Below are positions 43,127 to 52,186 of a stretch of 64,000 nucleotides of DNA, in pieces. The stretch is from CAZCDS01 sp964497585 (GTDB taxonomy: Bacteria; Desulfobacterota; Desulfomonilia; Desulfomonilales; Desulfomonilaceae). Numbering within the stretch: the stretch's first letter is position 1; each line of letters begins with the position of its first letter. Both the position numbers and the translations under genes were made by a program. The DNA lies in contig CAZCDS010000010.1 in assembly GCA_964497585.1 (NCBI GenBank), forward strand, positions 81,822 to 145,821. The letters run 5' to 3'. Below the pieces are notes generated by a model, which saw only the letters and a list, made by a program, of their open reading frames with translations, was not told the origin of the DNA and ran no database searches.

Positions 43127-45244
43127 CTAGACGATTCTCATTTTCTCGTTGATGAGTTTGAGAATGGCGATGTTTTCGGTGTGACCGGTCCCTCTTGCGA
43201 TGACCTTGCCCTGGAAGGGGCGTCCGAGGAGATAGAAATCTCCGATAATGTCCAGGACTTTGTGACGGACGAACTCGTCGGGGAAACGCAGGGGTGGGTT
43301 GATCACCTTTTCGTCGTCCATGAGGATCACGTTGGAGAGCCTTCCGCCACCCGCGAGCCCCATTTCGTCGAGCATCCTCATGTCTCGCACGAAACCAAAG
43401 GTCCGCGCGGGGGCGATATTCTCCTTGAAATCCTCCGGGTCCACGCACCGGTAGACCATGTGCATGCTACCCACCGGTGGCGGGTAATCCAGGAAGTACT
43501 CCACCTCGAAATGAGGCGAGGGCTCGACTCTAAGGCTCTTGTTTGCGTCCTCGGGGAACTGCAATTCCAGGGGCTCGGTGATTCTGACCTGCTCGATCAG
43601 CTCATCCTGACGGATAATCTCGGCATTTTCCACGAGGTTGCAGAACTCCAGAGCGGAACCGTCCATGATGGGTACTTCGCCCGAGATCTTCACGAGGACG
43701 TTCGTCAGGCCGTAGATGTGGAAGACCGCCATCAGATGTTCAATGGTCCGGGCTCCCGCTCCGTTCGCCATGAGACAGGTTGAGAACTCCGTCGACTCCA
43801 CGTTCTCGAGGACCGCGGGCACCGCGCCGCCTGAGGTGATATGTCCGAAAAGGATTCCGCTGCCAGGCGGCAAAGGAGAGAGGGTGAGCCCCGTCTTCAC
43901 CCCTGAATGGAGTCCCTGGCCGTACATCACGACCCGTCCCCTGAGACTCTTCTGATGACGGAACCTACTTGCCGGGCTCGTTCTCGCCTTTTCTGCCCCG
44001 TGATCCGCAGACCTTTTCTGCGATGTCGAATCCGCGCGGTTTGCTTCCACCTTGGATCCGGTTCCTTTCGGACCGACCCGAGCGCGACGGGCGCCCGGGT
44101 CCGGGCCGCCCGCGCCGGGAATGAGCAGATCACTCACGGTTATCTGCTCGCCCGGAGCTGTCATCACCACATGCTCTACGAGGATCTTCAGCTCCTTGAC
44201 GTTGCCGGGCCACGGATATTCGAGGAGGCGCTTCATGGCATCGTCGTCGATGCCCTCAATGCCTCTGTCGAATTCATCCGAGGCTTCCCTGAGAAACTGA
44301 TCCACCAGAATCGGGATGTCGGCCACCCGCTCTCTGAGGGGCGCAATGTGGATCACCTTCCGGCCCAGGATCTCAGCGAGTTCCTGGGGGAAGCCATGCT
44401 CCTGCACAAGCTCGGCAGGTGTATGAACCGACGTGGAGATCACTCTCGTGCCCGCTCCTCGTGCAGGAACGTGGGTCCGACCGCCTGAGGCAATCTCTTT
44501 CATGAGCTGGGCAAGACGAGCCCTGAGCGCCTTTTGGAGCCTGTCCACGCGGACGAGCAGGAGCGTTCCGCCTGCGGCCTGAGCGATCCTCCCCCGCCTC
44601 GCGCCGTTCTCTTTTCCGCTGAGAACTTCGTCGAAGTTGGCCTCGGTGAGATCGGAACAGGGAACTTTGATGAGGCGGTTCCTGTCCTTGCCGTCGAGGT
44701 AGTGGACAACGCGCGCGGCGTACTCCTTACCCGTTCCCTCCGCGCCGGTCAGCCAGACAGGCCCGGGTTGGCCGGAAGCCTCGTCGAGTTCTCGTCCAAG
44801 CCGCGCGGTCTCGGCCGATGTTCCGGTCAGATGAGGCGCGGCCAGTCCATTGATCGGGTCGTTCTTTCCCGCAGAGCGATGCAGTGCAGCAGCCCTCTCC
44901 ACCAGGTGGAGCACGTCTTCCAGGTTTACCGGCTTCTCAAGGTAGTCGGTCGCACCGAGCTTGATGGCCTTGACCGCAGTCTCAATGGTTCCGTGACCGC
45001 TCATCATGATGACGGAGCAGTCCGGATCGATACGTTTGATCGCTTTGAGGGTTTGCAACCCGTCTATGCCGGGAATCCAGATGTCCAAGAAGACAATATC
45101 CGGGGAATCGCCCTGAACGATATGGAGAGCCTCCTGACCGTCCCTGGCAAGGATCACGTCGTATCCTTCGTCTTCGAGAATCCCTCCCAGGGAATTCAGG
45201 ATTTCCTCTTGATCGTCAACTATGAGTATGCGTGCACGGTGCAT
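43127..45244 (-). CDS. lpxC: Receiver domain - degenerate sigma-54 AAA+ - LpxC fusion
   Basis: 705 residues. (1) Receiver domain 1-118 with DD at 10-11, phospho-Asp 54 (VFLDIWIPG) and Lys 104. (2) NtrC-like AAA+ 140-375: Walker A GAEGTGK intact (167-173), but the GAFTGA loop is GARRGR and Walker B reads LLLVRVD instead of LFLDE; no Fis-type HTH follows. (3) LpxC deacetylase 432-705 with TIEHLMA (Glu502, His503), MDGSALEF, ARTFGF, RHKVLDIIGDFYLLG (His661, Asp665) and GTGHTEN (His688). The zinc and catalytic residues are all present, so lipid A synthesis should be its job; the front half probably regulates this, not transcription. Stand-alone LpxC is about 300 residues. Confidence 0.92.
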   Translation of the reverse strand: MHRARILIVDDQEEILNSLGGILEDEGYDVILARDGQEALHIVQGDSPDIVFLDIWIPGIDGLQTLKAIKRIDPDCSVIMMSGHGTIETAVKAIKLGATDYLEKPVNLEDVLHLVERAAALHRSAGKNDPINGLAAPHLTGTSAETARLGRELDEASGQPGPVWLTGAEGTGKEYAARVVHYLDGKDRNRLIKVPCSDLTEANFDEVLSGKENGARRGRIAQAAGGTLLLVRVDRLQKALRARLAQLMKEIASGGRTHVPARGAGTRVISTSVHTPAELVQEHGFPQELAEILGRKVIHIAPLRERVADIPILVDQFLREASDEFDRGIEGIDDDAMKRLLEYPWPGNVKELKILVEHVVMTAPGEQITVSDLLIPGAGGPDPGARRARVGPKGTGSKVEANRADSTSQKRSADHGAEKARTSPASRFRHQKSLRGRVVMYGQGLHSGVKTGLTLSPLPPGSGILFGHITSGGAVPAVLENVESTEFSTCLMANGAGARTIEHLMAVFHIYGLTNVLVKISGEVPIMDGSALEFCNLVENAEIIRQDELIEQVRITEPLELQFPEDANKSLRVEPSPHFEVEYFLDYPPPVGSMHMVYRCVDPEDFKENIAPARTFGFVRDMRMLDEMGLAGGGRLSNVILMDDEKVINPPLRFPDEFVRHKVLDIIGDFYLLGRPFQGKVIARGTGHTENIAILKLINEKMRIV

Positions 45245-45485
45245 AACTTTTGATTTCTACCGGTACCCGCGCGTGGAAGCAAATGAAAAGAACCGCTCGC
45301 GGCAAGATTCTCATGCGGCCGGCTCGGCCTGTGCCCGGTGGATACCACGAACTCCCGAGAATATAAAGAGAAAAACGATAAGATGCGGTGAATGAAAAGG
45401 ACCGCGTAGCTCGGGAGGAACCCGACTCGTCCCGATTCGCATTCCCACAGGTAAAATTGTGGCTGACCGTCACCCTCCTCCTGTC

Positions 45486-45554
45486 CTCCTCCCCTCAAGG
45501 GAGGAGTGTCGTACAGAGCCGCTCTTGTCGTTTCCCCTCCCCTGGCGGGAGGGG
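45486..45554. repeat. Two adjacent hairpin repeats
   Basis: CTCCTCCC-CTCAA-GGGAGGAG (45486-45506) and CCCCTCCC-CTGGC-GGGAGGGG (45534-45554) share an 8-bp stem and 5-base loop, 48 bases apart. A shorter related stem occurs at 60258-60276. Resembles dispersed extragenic palindromes. Confidence 0.6.
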
Positions 45555-45824
45555 AACAAGGGGAGGGGGATTCGGCGTAGATCAAACCGCCCGATGTTAC
45601 TTGTTTGAAATCGCGCCGGTATCAAAGGATGCCATTCACGGGTCTCCCGATACGCTTGGTCAACGTGGCTGGCTGCAGCGTATTTTTTGCGTAATGAACC
45701 GGCTGATGCAGTTGCCGTTGCTCACCGCATCCTGTAGCGACGACGAGCTCGGGAGAACGAGAGAACGCCCAAAGGCACGCGGGTGCGTGCCCTTGAGCGG
45801 ATCAAGGATGTAGCGAAGGATAAG

Positions 45825-45872
45825 CTTCACATCGGACTTTCAGCAAACTCGATGCCGGAGCCCGATGTGAAG
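45825..45872 (-). terminator. Long inverted repeat beside the Pro/Ala/Lys-rich gene
   Basis: CTTCACATCGG (45825-45835) and CCGATGTGAAG (45862-45872) pair over 11 bp with a 26-base loop, 3 bases past the stop of the gene. No T-run; possible terminator or transcript-stabilising hairpin. Confidence 0.5.
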
Positions 45873-45875
45873 AGG

Positions 45876-47486
45876 CTATCTCTGGGCCGGCGCCTGGGTC
45901 TTCTGAGCCGGCTTCGTGGGAACAGGAGACGGACCGCCGGCCGACGCAGGAGTCTTCAGCCAAGTCGCGGGTTGCTGTTCCGACTTGGGGCTCGGTCTCG
46001 CGTGCGTCTGCTTCGCCGGCGGGCTTGACTGTACGGGCCGACCAGCTACTGCAGGTGCGGCTTTCGGTTTGGCCGGCGCTTTTTTGGCTGCTGTTTTCGA
46101 AGGGGCGGCCTTGGGTTTGACCGGCTTCGTCACCTGTTTCGCCACGGGCTGCTTGGGCTTGGCTGCCTGCTTAGGCTGCGGGCTACGCAGAGCAGATTTG
46201 GGTGCGGGCTTCACCGCGACTGACGAAGTTGCGCGCTTCTTCAGCGCGGGTGCTTCTTTGGGGCAATTCTTGCACTTGGCATCTGCGACTTTCTCTTGGG
46301 GACAGTTCTTGCACGGCTTGCCTGAGCCGGACGGCGCTGCCTTGACCGGAGCTTTCCGCGAAGGCGCGGCAGCCGCCTTTGAGGCTTTCTTGGGCAATGC
46401 GTGCTTCAGCGTTGACTTCGTAACAGGTGCCTTTTCCGCGCGGCGCTGCTGCTTTGCCGGGATCTTGGTCACAACGGGTAGAGGTTTATCGACCTTGGCA
46501 GCGGGAACCTTGGGGGCTTTAGTCTTCTGCCGCACGCTCGGCGGGGTTACTTTTGCAGCAGGCTGGGACTTGGACTTGGTCTGCTGAACGTGAACGGGCT
46601 TGGCCGGCGCGTTCCGCTGAACGGCTGGCGGAGCAGGCTTGGCCTCCTTCGGCGGACTCTGAACCTGTTTTACCGGCGCCTTCCTGGCTGCAGGTTTAGG
46701 GGCCTGGGCCTTCACGGCCGGCGCGGGCTGCTTCGGAATCGGCTTGGGTGCTCGGTTGGCGGCCTCCACTGTGGGATGCGCCGCTTTTTTGGCAGCCGGA
46801 GGCTGAGGCGGCGGCGAAGCTTTGGCGGGGGCGGGCTTGGCAATGCTTTTCTGCACTGTCTTGGGCGCAACCGTCCGGGCTTTCGGCCTCGGTTGAGCTG
46901 CCATGGGGGCCGGCTTGGATACGGTGGCAGGCCTCGGAGGTGTGGAAGCCTTCTTGGCGCTAAGAGGAATTTTCTTGGATACTGTCGTAGTCTGCTTCAC
47001 CGGTAACGGACTTTTCTTTACTTTTTCGGGACCATGTGTCGTCGCGGCAGGAGGCGCCTTGACCGGCGGGGCCGACTTCGTGGGACCGGCGGAATATTTG
47101 GGCGCTGCTGCGGGTTCTTTCTTTGCGGGCGGAACCGCTCTGCTTTTGACTGAGGGCGCCTTTGCAGGAGCCGCTGCAGCCGGAGCAGGGCGCGGAGGAG
47201 CTGCCTTGACCGGCAGTGCAGAGTTATTCGGCCTTGCGCTGACGGATTTGGTAGTGGCGGAGCCCTTGGTGGGGGCCGTGTCTTGTTGCGTGGCTGACAC
47301 TCGCACCATAGGTGGCGCCGCCTTCTGAACGAAATGAGCAGGCTTCGCGGTCGGCCGTGCCTTAACGTTGCTGGATGCGGCCTGGGCCGTGGGCGGGGCC
47401 ATCCTGACAACGAGTGCGGCAAGAGATGCCGATGACAGGAAGACCGCAGCCAAGACGGCCGTAAATGTGGCAAAGATAGTCCTCAT
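45876..47486 (-). CDS. Pro/Ala/Lys-rich exported protein with CKNCP motifs
   Basis: 536 residues with ATG 47486 after AAGGAG. Residues 1-36 form a signal peptide or anchor (TAVLAAVFLSSASLAALVV). The rest is extended low complexity, dominated by Pro, Ala and Lys (for example AKPAPAKASPPPQPPAAKKA). At about residues 390-412 two copies of CKNCP lie 11 residues apart: PCKNCPQEK and KCKNCPKEA, giving C-X2-C twice and the only cysteine cluster. Such sequences can span the periplasm (TonB-like) or bind nucleic acid or polyanion. Promoter TTGATA-N17-TATACT is close upstream. Function unknown. Confidence 0.7.
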   Translation of the reverse strand: MRTIFATFTAVLAAVFLSSASLAALVVRMAPPTAQAASSNVKARPTAKPAHFVQKAAPPMVRVSATQQDTAPTKGSATTKSVSARPNNSALPVKAAPPRPAPAAAAPAKAPSVKSRAVPPAKKEPAAAPKYSAGPTKSAPPVKAPPAATTHGPEKVKKSPLPVKQTTTVSKKIPLSAKKASTPPRPATVSKPAPMAAQPRPKARTVAPKTVQKSIAKPAPAKASPPPQPPAAKKAAHPTVEAANRAPKPIPKQPAPAVKAQAPKPAARKAPVKQVQSPPKEAKPAPPAVQRNAPAKPVHVQQTKSKSQPAAKVTPPSVRQKTKAPKVPAAKVDKPLPVVTKIPAKQQRRAEKAPVTKSTLKHALPKKASKAAAAPSRKAPVKAAPSGSGKPCKNCPQEKVADAKCKNCPKEAPALKKRATSSVAVKPAPKSALRSPQPKQAAKPKQPVAKQVTKPVKPKAAPSKTAAKKAPAKPKAAPAVAGRPVQSSPPAKQTHARPSPKSEQQPATWLKTPASAGGPSPVPTKPAQKTQAPAQR

Positions 47487-47852
47487 AACTTCTCCTTGAA
47501 CGCTAGGATGGAGTCCTTGATCTTCGGAGGATCTCCTCTGGCGGAATAGTATATAAAATTATGCTATGTTTATCAAGGTATTAATTCTAAAACATAATGT
47601 TGTACTTAATGTCTTGTCCGCTTTGCCTTCCATCCTGCGGATTGCAGACGGGTCAATTGCGCTTGCATCGGACCGCAATGTAAAAGCTTTTTTCTTGCAA
47701 AGGGCGTGTGCTGCGGGTAAGCTGAAAGTTCACCTTCGATACCGCAAAGCACCGGCGCGGGAGGTCGGAGACGCCTATCCGGACTGTCGCGGAGGCACGT
47801 TTTTCGGGCCGTCTTGCCGAAGTTGGGCAGAGCTTTTGGAGGCTGCCGTCTT
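47487..47852. other. AT-rich divergent intergenic region upstream of sucC
   Basis: 366 bases between divergent genes, with an AT-rich block at 47548-47610. It holds the promoter noted for the minus-strand gene; a promoter for sucC was not clear. Confidence 0.4.
47548..47576 (-). promoter_or_regulatory. Promoter of the Pro/Ala/Lys-rich gene
   Basis: Minus-strand TTGATA (47576-47571), 17-base spacer, TATACT (47553-47548); the best sigma-70 match in the window. Transcription would start near 47541, 55 bases before the ATG, within a very AT-rich patch. Confidence 0.65.
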
Positions 47853-49034
47853 ATGAATCTGCACGAGTATCAGTCCAAGGAATTGCTGTCGGCCCGCGGC
47901 GTGGCGATCCCGCGGGGTTCGGTCTGCTATGACGCTCTTGAAGCGCTCATAGCGGCGCGGCGGTTGAAATCCGATTGGGTCGCGATCAAGGCCCAGGTCC
48001 ACTCGGGGGGAAGGGGAAAGGCCGGCGGGATTGCGGTGATGTCCCTGGACCAGGATATCCGTGGGAAGGCCTCAGAGATCCTGGAGCGAAGGATCGTAAC
48101 CAACCAGACCGGACCGCAGGGAAAACCGGTCAGTTGCCTGCTGGTGGAAGAAGTGGTCCCCATCGACCAGGAGATCTATCTTGGAGTCGTGCTCGACAGG
48201 AACACTGCTCGGGTTACCATCATGGCAAGTGCGGCCGGTGGCATGGAGATCGAGCAGCTTGCCAGGGAAAAGCCTGAGAGCATTTTCACGATCAGTGTCA
48301 ATCCGCTGCTGGGGCTGACCGCGTACCAGGCCCGGGCTCTCGCGTACCGGCTGACCGACTCGAAGCTGATCGCGGCCCAGATCCATAAGGTCATGACGAT
48401 CCTCTACACCGTTTTCGTGGAGTATGATTGCACGCTCGCTGAGATCAACCCGCTTGTGGTTTCGGGGGACAGGGTTTTGGCCCTGGACGCGAAGATCAAT
48501 CTCGACGGCAATGCGCTCTTCCGACACCCCGAAATGGAAAGATGGCGCGACAGGGCCCAGGAGGATCCGCTGGAACTCTCCGCGAGAAAGGACGGACTGA
48601 GCTACATAAAGCTCGACGGCAATGTCGGGTGTATCGTGAACGGCGCGGGCCTGGCCATGGCCACGTTGGACCTCATTTCACTACACGGCGGTTCACCGGC
48701 GAATTTTCTGGACGTTGGCGGGGGTGCGAGCGAACAGGTCATCGGAGACGCGATGAGCATTTTGCTCGACGATCCCCGGGTGCGAGTCGTATTCATCAAT
48801 ATATTCGGTGGCATACTGCGGTGTGATGTGCTGGCCCGAGGGGTTATTCGGGCTCTCAAATACCACAAGGTGGAGTTGCCGGTTGTGGCCAGGATAGAGG
48901 GCACGAATATCGAGGAAGGACGGCGGCTTTTCGAGGAATCGGGGCTTCCCGTGGAGATGATCGACGGACTTGACGAAGCGGCCAAACTCGTTGTGGAGAA
49001 GGCGCAAGCGGCCTGGACGAACCATCCCATCTAG
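47853..49034 (+). CDS. sucC: Succinyl-CoA synthetase (ADP-forming) beta subunit
   Basis: 393 residues from ATG 47853 (MNLHEYQSKELL), preceded by TTGGAGG. ATP-grasp region with VAIKAQVHSGGRGKAGGI, VEEVVPIDQEIYLGVVLDR, and the CoA-ligase part with GGGASEQVIGDAM and NIFGGILRCDVLARG. It converts succinyl-CoA, ADP and Pi to succinate, CoA and ATP with SucD; here it finishes the methylmalonyl-CoA route. Starts the run to panE. Confidence 0.96.
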   Translation: MNLHEYQSKELLSARGVAIPRGSVCYDALEALIAARRLKSDWVAIKAQVHSGGRGKAGGIAVMSLDQDIRGKASEILERRIVTNQTGPQGKPVSCLLVEEVVPIDQEIYLGVVLDRNTARVTIMASAAGGMEIEQLAREKPESIFTISVNPLLGLTAYQARALAYRLTDSKLIAAQIHKVMTILYTVFVEYDCTLAEINPLVVSGDRVLALDAKINLDGNALFRHPEMERWRDRAQEDPLELSARKDGLSYIKLDGNVGCIVNGAGLAMATLDLISLHGGSPANFLDVGGGASEQVIGDAMSILLDDPRVRVVFINIFGGILRCDVLARGVIRALKYHKVELPVVARIEGTNIEEGRRLFEESGLPVEMIDGLDEAAKLVVEKAQAAWTNHPI

Positions 49035-49044
49035 GGGGAACCGC

Positions 49045-49917
49045 ATGGCGATTCTTGTGAACCGGAATTCTCGCGTTATCTGTCAAGGTATTACCGGTCG
49101 TAACGGCACGTTTCATTCTCTTGCCTGCCGGGGTTACGGGACCAACATGGTCGGTGGCGTCACGCCCGGCAAACAGGGTGAGGATGTAGATGGTATTCCG
49201 GTCTTCAACACGGTACTCAATGCGGTCATGGAGACCGAAGCAGACGTCTCGCTCATATTCGTGCCCGCGGCTCACGCGATGGACCCGATCCTCGAGGCCG
49301 CGGACGCGGGGATCCGTGTGATCGCGTGCATCACCGAAGGGATTCCTCCGCTAGACACCGCGAGGGTTCTTCACTCGGTCCGCCAGTACGGCTCGATCCT
49401 GATCGGACCGAACACGCCGGGGATCATTTCCCCACCGGAGCACTGCAAGGTCGGGATCATGCCCGGTTACATCCACAAGCCAGGACCCATCGGCGTGATT
49501 TCTCGGTCGGGCACGCTGACCTATGAGGTGGTCGATCAACTGACCAAGGAGGGGCTGGGACAGAGCACGTGCATCGGCCTTGGCGGTGACCCTGTCGTGG
49601 GTATGAGCTTCGTGGACGTGCTCAAAGAGTTCGAAAAAGACGATGAAACGGAAGCGGTTGTGATGATCGGCGAGATCGGTGGATCCGCGGAGGAGCAGGC
49701 TGCGGAGTTCATCAAGACCGGATTCAGTAAGCCGGTGGTCGCGTACATAGCCGGTAGACAGGCGCCTCCAGGAAAGAGGATGGGCCACGCGGGAGCGATC
49801 ATCTCGGGAGGCGCCGGGACCGCTCAGAGCAAGATCGAAGCACTGGAAGAGGCTGGCGCCTCGGTGGTGGAAAACCTGACCCAGGTTGGGGCGGCAGTGA
49901 GGGAAGTGCTCAAGTAG
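49045..49917 (+). CDS. sucD: Succinyl-CoA synthetase (ADP-forming) alpha subunit
   Basis: 290 residues from ATG 49045. The CoA-binding fold starts with VICQGITGRNGTFHSLACRGYGTNMVGGVTPGKQG; the phosphorylated His is in GHAGAIISGGAGTA. It forms the alpha/beta complex with SucC and carries the phospho-His intermediate. Starts 11 bases after sucC, with AGGGGGA in between. Confidence 0.97.
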   Translation: MAILVNRNSRVICQGITGRNGTFHSLACRGYGTNMVGGVTPGKQGEDVDGIPVFNTVLNAVMETEADVSLIFVPAAHAMDPILEAADAGIRVIACITEGIPPLDTARVLHSVRQYGSILIGPNTPGIISPPEHCKVGIMPGYIHKPGPIGVISRSGTLTYEVVDQLTKEGLGQSTCIGLGGDPVVGMSFVDVLKEFEKDDETEAVVMIGEIGGSAEEQAAEFIKTGFSKPVVAYIAGRQAPPGKRMGHAGAIISGGAGTAQSKIEALEEAGASVVENLTQVGAAVREVLK

Positions 49918-49957
49918 CAGGGGGGCCGAATTGAGAGATCAAAAAGGAGTTGCGTCC

Positions 49958-51511
49958 ATGTCGGTAACGGAATCGAAGTTTGAGGAACTCCGACGCAGAT
50001 CGGAAGAGGCCGACCAGGGCGGCGGGCCGGACAAGATCGAGAAACAACACAAGGCCGGAAAAATGACGGCCAGAGAGCGCGTCCTGGAACTTTTGGACGA
50101 CGGCTCCTTTGAGGAGATAGACAAGTTCATTGTTCACCGCTGCACCGATTACGGCATGGAGACGACCAAGATTCCCGGAGAAGGGGTGGTCTCGGGCTTC
50201 GGCAAGGTCAACGGCCGCGGGGTGTACGTCTTTGCCCAGGATTTCACCGTCTTTGGAGGGAGCCTCTCGTACACCCACGCGATGAAGATCTGCAAGGTGA
50301 TGGATCTTGCCTACCGCAACGGGTGTCCGCTCATCGGGATCAACGATTCCGGGGGCGCTCGCATCCAGGAGGGGGTGGAGAGCCTCGGCGGCTATGGCGA
50401 AGTCTTCTACCGGAACGTGAGAGCCTCGGGAGTGATCCCCCAAATATCGGTCATCATGGGCCCCTGCGCAGGCGGCGCGGTGTACTCTCCTGCGGTCACG
50501 GACTTCATCTTCATGGCCGAGAAGACCAGCTACATGTTCATCACGGGTCCCCAGGTGATCAAGGAAGTCACGAGCGAAGAGATCGACCCGGAGAGCCTTG
50601 GCGGCGCCAAGGTCCACGGACGGGTCTCAGGCGTCTGTCACTTCCACTATCCCACGGAAAAGGAAACGCTTGAGAGCGTTCGAGAACTCTTGTCCTTCTT
50701 ACCCGATAGCAACAGGGTCAAGCCGCCGGTCGTGGAGTGCGACGATCCGATCGACCGATCCGTGCCGGAACTGGACACGCTTATCCCGGAGAATCCCCGG
50801 CGGCCGTACGATATCAAGAAGCTCATAAGGCCGGTCTTGGATCACGAGCACTTCTTTGAAGTCCATGCCAATTATGCGCGCAATCTTGTCGTGGGCTTCG
50901 GCCGCATCGGAGGCAGGACCGTGGGCATCGTCGCGAATCAACCCAATTGGATGGCGGGCTGCCTCGACATCGAAGCATCAGTGAAGTGCGGCCGCTTCGT
51001 TCGGTTCTGCGACGCGTTCAACATTCCGCTTTGGACGATCCTGGACGTGCCCGGTTATCTTCCCGGAACGCAGCAGGAGCACGGAGGTATCATCAAGCAC
51101 GGTGCAAAGATTCTCTACGCGTACGCGGAAGCGACGGTCCCGAAGGTAACGCTCATCGCTCGCAAAGCCTATGGCGGAGCGTACGTGGTTATGGCCAGCA
51201 GGGCGCTAAGATCCGACATCAACCTCGCCTACCCTTCCGCGGAGATCGCGGTCATGGGGGCCGAAGGAGCAGTGCAGATCCTCTTCCGCCGTGAAATCAG
51301 CGCTGCCGCTGACCCTGTGGTCAAGAGGACGGAGATGATCGACCACTACCGTGAGAAGTTTGCCAGCCCGTACCGGGCCGCGGAACTGGGCTTTGTCGAG
51401 CGAGTGGTCTATCCGAGGGAAACCCGTGAGGTCCTCGCCAGGGCCTTCGCACAGCTCGAGAACAAAGTGGAGGAGAAGCCGAAACGCAGACACGGCAACA
51501 TCCCGCTCTAG
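49958..51511 (+). CDS. Acyl-CoA carboxylase carboxyltransferase (propionyl/methylmalonyl type)
   Basis: 517 residues from ATG 49958 after AAAGGAG. The biotin-dependent carboxyltransferase family is clear: GKMTARERVLELLDDGSFEEID, GVVSGFGKVNGRGVYVFAQDFTVFGGSL, INDSGGARIQEG (oxyanion region), and a second crotonase half with FCDAFNIPLWTILDVPGYLPG and ARKAYGGAYVVMAS. It would convert methylmalonyl-CoA and propionyl-CoA. Placed directly before the B12-binding mutase subunit; a separate biotin carboxylase subunit is not in the window. A transcarboxylase or sodium-pumping decarboxylase role is possible. Confidence 0.9.
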   Translation: MSVTESKFEELRRRSEEADQGGGPDKIEKQHKAGKMTARERVLELLDDGSFEEIDKFIVHRCTDYGMETTKIPGEGVVSGFGKVNGRGVYVFAQDFTVFGGSLSYTHAMKICKVMDLAYRNGCPLIGINDSGGARIQEGVESLGGYGEVFYRNVRASGVIPQISVIMGPCAGGAVYSPAVTDFIFMAEKTSYMFITGPQVIKEVTSEEIDPESLGGAKVHGRVSGVCHFHYPTEKETLESVRELLSFLPDSNRVKPPVVECDDPIDRSVPELDTLIPENPRRPYDIKKLIRPVLDHEHFFEVHANYARNLVVGFGRIGGRTVGIVANQPNWMAGCLDIEASVKCGRFVRFCDAFNIPLWTILDVPGYLPGTQQEHGGIIKHGAKILYAYAEATVPKVTLIARKAYGGAYVVMASRALRSDINLAYPSAEIAVMGAEGAVQILFRREISAAADPVVKRTEMIDHYREKFASPYRAAELGFVERVVYPRETREVLARAFAQLENKVEEKPKRRHGNIPL

Positions 51512-51587
51512 GTGTCTCGGAATAGTGTGCACGCACGGAATGGTTGTTCGCGGAACAAACTGACGCAATTCATCGCAGAGGTCGAGG

Positions 51588-51983
51588 ATGGAGAGACGCA
51601 TAAGGGTTGTCGTAGCAAAGCCGGGGTTGGACGGCCACGATAGAGGAGCAAAAGTCGTTGCCAGGGCGCTCCGTGACGCGGGCATGGAAGTGATCTACAC
51701 CGGCCTGCGCCAGACGCCCGAAGCGATTTATCAAACCTGTGTGCAGGAGGACGCGGACGTCCTCTGTCTCAGCTCACTTTCCGGTGCGCACGATTACCTG
51801 TTTCCAAAGGTGGCTCAGATCTTCAGGGAAAAGGGAATTGAGGACGTTCTGATCCTTGGTGGTGGCATCGTCCCTGAAGAAGATATCGGCCCACTCAAAG
51901 AGAAGGGTATCGAGGCGGTCTTCGGACCGGGTACCAGGACCGATGACATTGTGGAGTACATACGGGGCAACCTCAAGAAATGA
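51588..51983 (+). CDS. Methylmalonyl-CoA mutase cobalamin-binding (small) subunit
   Basis: 131 residues; C-terminal B12 fold only. The cobalamin lower-ligand motif DGHDRGAKVVARAL (D-x-H-x-x-G) is complete, then LSSLSGAHDYLFPKV and LILGGGIVPEED. It pairs with a separate large mutase chain that binds the acyl-CoA, making a split methylmalonyl-CoA mutase, common in archaea and anaerobes. It interconverts methylmalonyl-CoA and succinyl-CoA. Lies 77 bases after the carboxyltransferase; the large subunit must be elsewhere. Confidence 0.92.
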   Translation: MERRIRVVVAKPGLDGHDRGAKVVARALRDAGMEVIYTGLRQTPEAIYQTCVQEDADVLCLSSLSGAHDYLFPKVAQIFREKGIEDVLILGGGIVPEEDIGPLKEKGIEAVFGPGTRTDDIVEYIRGNLKK

Positions 51984-52186
51984 CATCTGACAGGTGAAGC
52001 TCACCGCGGCGCCCCGTACGACTGAGTGCACCACGCCGTCATGTCTGTTTGCTGTCAGGGTTCAAGAGAAAGTCGATCACTCGATCATGTTCCGTGACCG
52101 TGAGCCCGACGGTGCCTACTGCGGGCCACGCATGCGCACGAGAATGGATGATCGGGCAGCAGGAGAAGGAAAGGGACGGAAACATC

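Larger units (their letters stand above)
45245..45875. other. Non-coding region between lpxC fusion and Pro/Ala/Lys-rich gene
   Basis: 631 bases with no supported gene. Contains two equal hairpins (45486-45506 and 45534-45554) and a perfect 11-bp inverted repeat (45825-45872). Confidence 0.5.

Noticed and set aside
45876..47486. Several long plus-strand frames opposite the Pro/Ala/Lys-rich gene (for example 45916-46587)
   Set aside because: They are antisense shadows created by the biased codon content; the minus-strand gene has signal peptide, promoter and ribosome-binding site.
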